From Rhodocyclaceae bacterium (GTDB lineage: Bacteria > Pseudomonadota > Gammaproteobacteria > Burkholderiales > Rhodocyclaceae): a stretch of DNA of 49,483 bases. The notes beneath the pieces are model-generated. The model saw nothing but the letters and a program-made list of their open reading frames with translations, had not been told where the DNA came from and made no database searches. A program made the position numbers and the translations under genes. Below are positions 48,968-49,483 of this stretch, in pieces. The stretch spans positions 1 through 49,483 of the forward strand of contig JACDZI010000018.1 in the NCBI GenBank assembly GCA_013426785.1, read 5' to 3'. Within the stretch, counting starts at the first letter, position 1. Every line of letters begins with the position of its first letter.

Positions 48968-49483
48968 GGGCTCTTCCGGTAAATCCTACGGAGAAATGAG
49001 ATGACCGACATCTCTGAGGTGGTGTATTCACGCGGGTTTTCCAGGACTCGGGTAGGTACAACATTATGGGAGCGGTCATCCCGGCGAAGATTTTGGGGCT
49101 TGAGGGGCAAGTGATCAAGGACGTTGTGTTCAACGAAGCAAGCGGAGGACGGGTGCGGGTCATTTGCGACCGTGACCGACGTCGTCGTCCGGTGGAGCAC
49201 CGTACCGGGGGGCGGGGTTCGGTCAATCGCTTGTTGCGGCGGACGGTGCTGGACGTGCCGCTGGATGGGCTTCCGTGCGAAACCGAGATCGAGTACGCCG
49301 TGCTGCTGGAGTTTCTTGACGCCCTGTCGCAGGAGTACGCACAAGGCATTGAGGCCGTAGCGCTCGACATGGGGCCGGCCTACATCGCCGCCGTGCGGGA
49401 GTCGTTGCCAGACGCGGCCATCGTCTTCGATCGCTTCCACGTCATGCAGATGTTCGGCAAGGTAATCCGCGATTGCCGCCGTG
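48968..49483 (+). mobile_element. Left end of an ISL3-family insertion sequence, internally deleted
   Basis: The element seems to start at GGGCTCTTCCGGTAAATC (48968 onward), which looks like an ISL3-type terminal inverted repeat. Its transposase begins at 49065, and the right end lies outside the window. It inserted about 70 nt after the uvrD stop. The target duplication cannot be seen here. Confidence 0.65.
49065..49483 (+). pseudogene. ISL3-family transposase, middle deleted and 3' end outside window
   Basis: The frame is open from ATG 49065 to the window edge. Residues 1-80 show the N-terminal zinc-ribbon region (VICDRDRRRRP, then RRTVLDVPLDGLPCETEIEY). It then jumps directly to LLEFLDALSQEYAQGIEAVALDMGPAYIAAV and AAIVFDRFHVMQMF, which are late parts of the DDE domain. 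The helix-turn-helix region and the first catalytic Asp, roughly 100 residues, are missing although the frame is kept. The copy is therefore probably defective. Confidence 0.7.

Overview
The window looks like a chromosomal segment of a high-GC betaproteobacterium, most likely of the order Rhodocyclales. I infer this from protein style and gene order: rpsU-yqeY-dnaG-rpoD, glyQ/glyS-gmhB-plsC-ygjP, phoH-ybeY-corC-lnt and leuS-lptE-holA-proA. I cannot confirm it without a search. Most of the window is dense housekeeping sequence in short operons with ATGA start/stop overlaps.

Layout. 1-892: the end of a zinc-binding (CZB) chemoreceptor-type gene, then a decapitated PP2C/SpoIIE phosphatase remnant. 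924-3994: a hybrid PAS-histidine kinase-REC-HPt gene whose sensor domain carries a deletion and frameshift. 4097-7325 (minus): glycerate kinase, dsbC and a UbiH-type hydroxylase. 7354-7508: tRNA-Met(CAT) with its own promoter and terminator. 7952-12198: an ABC exporter operon with a DUF2141 protein and a divergent TetR regulator. 12495-13194: a small membrane protein and an H-NS-like protein. 13392-24131 (plus): a long run from phoH to a YgjP metallopeptidase, with a nuclease-like gene lodged between glyQ and glyS. 24128-26663: two signalling genes, an HD-GYP response regulator and a nucleotide cyclase fused to hemerythrin. 26697-27530: tRNA-Ile2 flanked by two half-tRNAs, with phage lysozyme and HNH debris between them. 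27573-32254: rpoD, dnaG, yqeY and rpsU. 32334-34338: tsaD, plsY and folB. 34386-38991: an accessory patch with HipBA, an XRE regulator, an acyltransferase/SGNH protein and a broken DUF433-DUF5615 toxin-antitoxin pair. 39088-48896: ybaK, xerD, ogt, proA, holA, lptE, leuS, a small conserved protein and uvrD. 48968-end: an internally deleted ISL3-type transposase.

The most unusual feature cuts across all regions. A dispersed repeat of about 24 bp (GCCGTCCCGCCAGCGCCGAC followed by TTTT) occurs at about 15 places, in both orientations. About eleven copies lie inside genes (the hybrid kinase, lnt twice, glyS, plsC, a hypothetical, tsaD, leuS and uvrD, with weaker cases in plsY and proA) and four lie between genes. 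The unit has no stop codon in any of its six frames, so each insertion adds an in-frame peptide such as AVPPAPTF, PSRQRRLF, KVGAGGTA or KSALAGR. It behaves like a protein-coding-tolerant mobile mini-repeat, comparable in concept to Rickettsia palindromic elements but shorter and not obviously palindromic.

Secondary points are the restriction-like gene translationally coupled to glyS with a base-composition mosaic that extends into glyS, the cyclase-hemerythrin fusion, and the tRNA-anticodon-loop integration scar.
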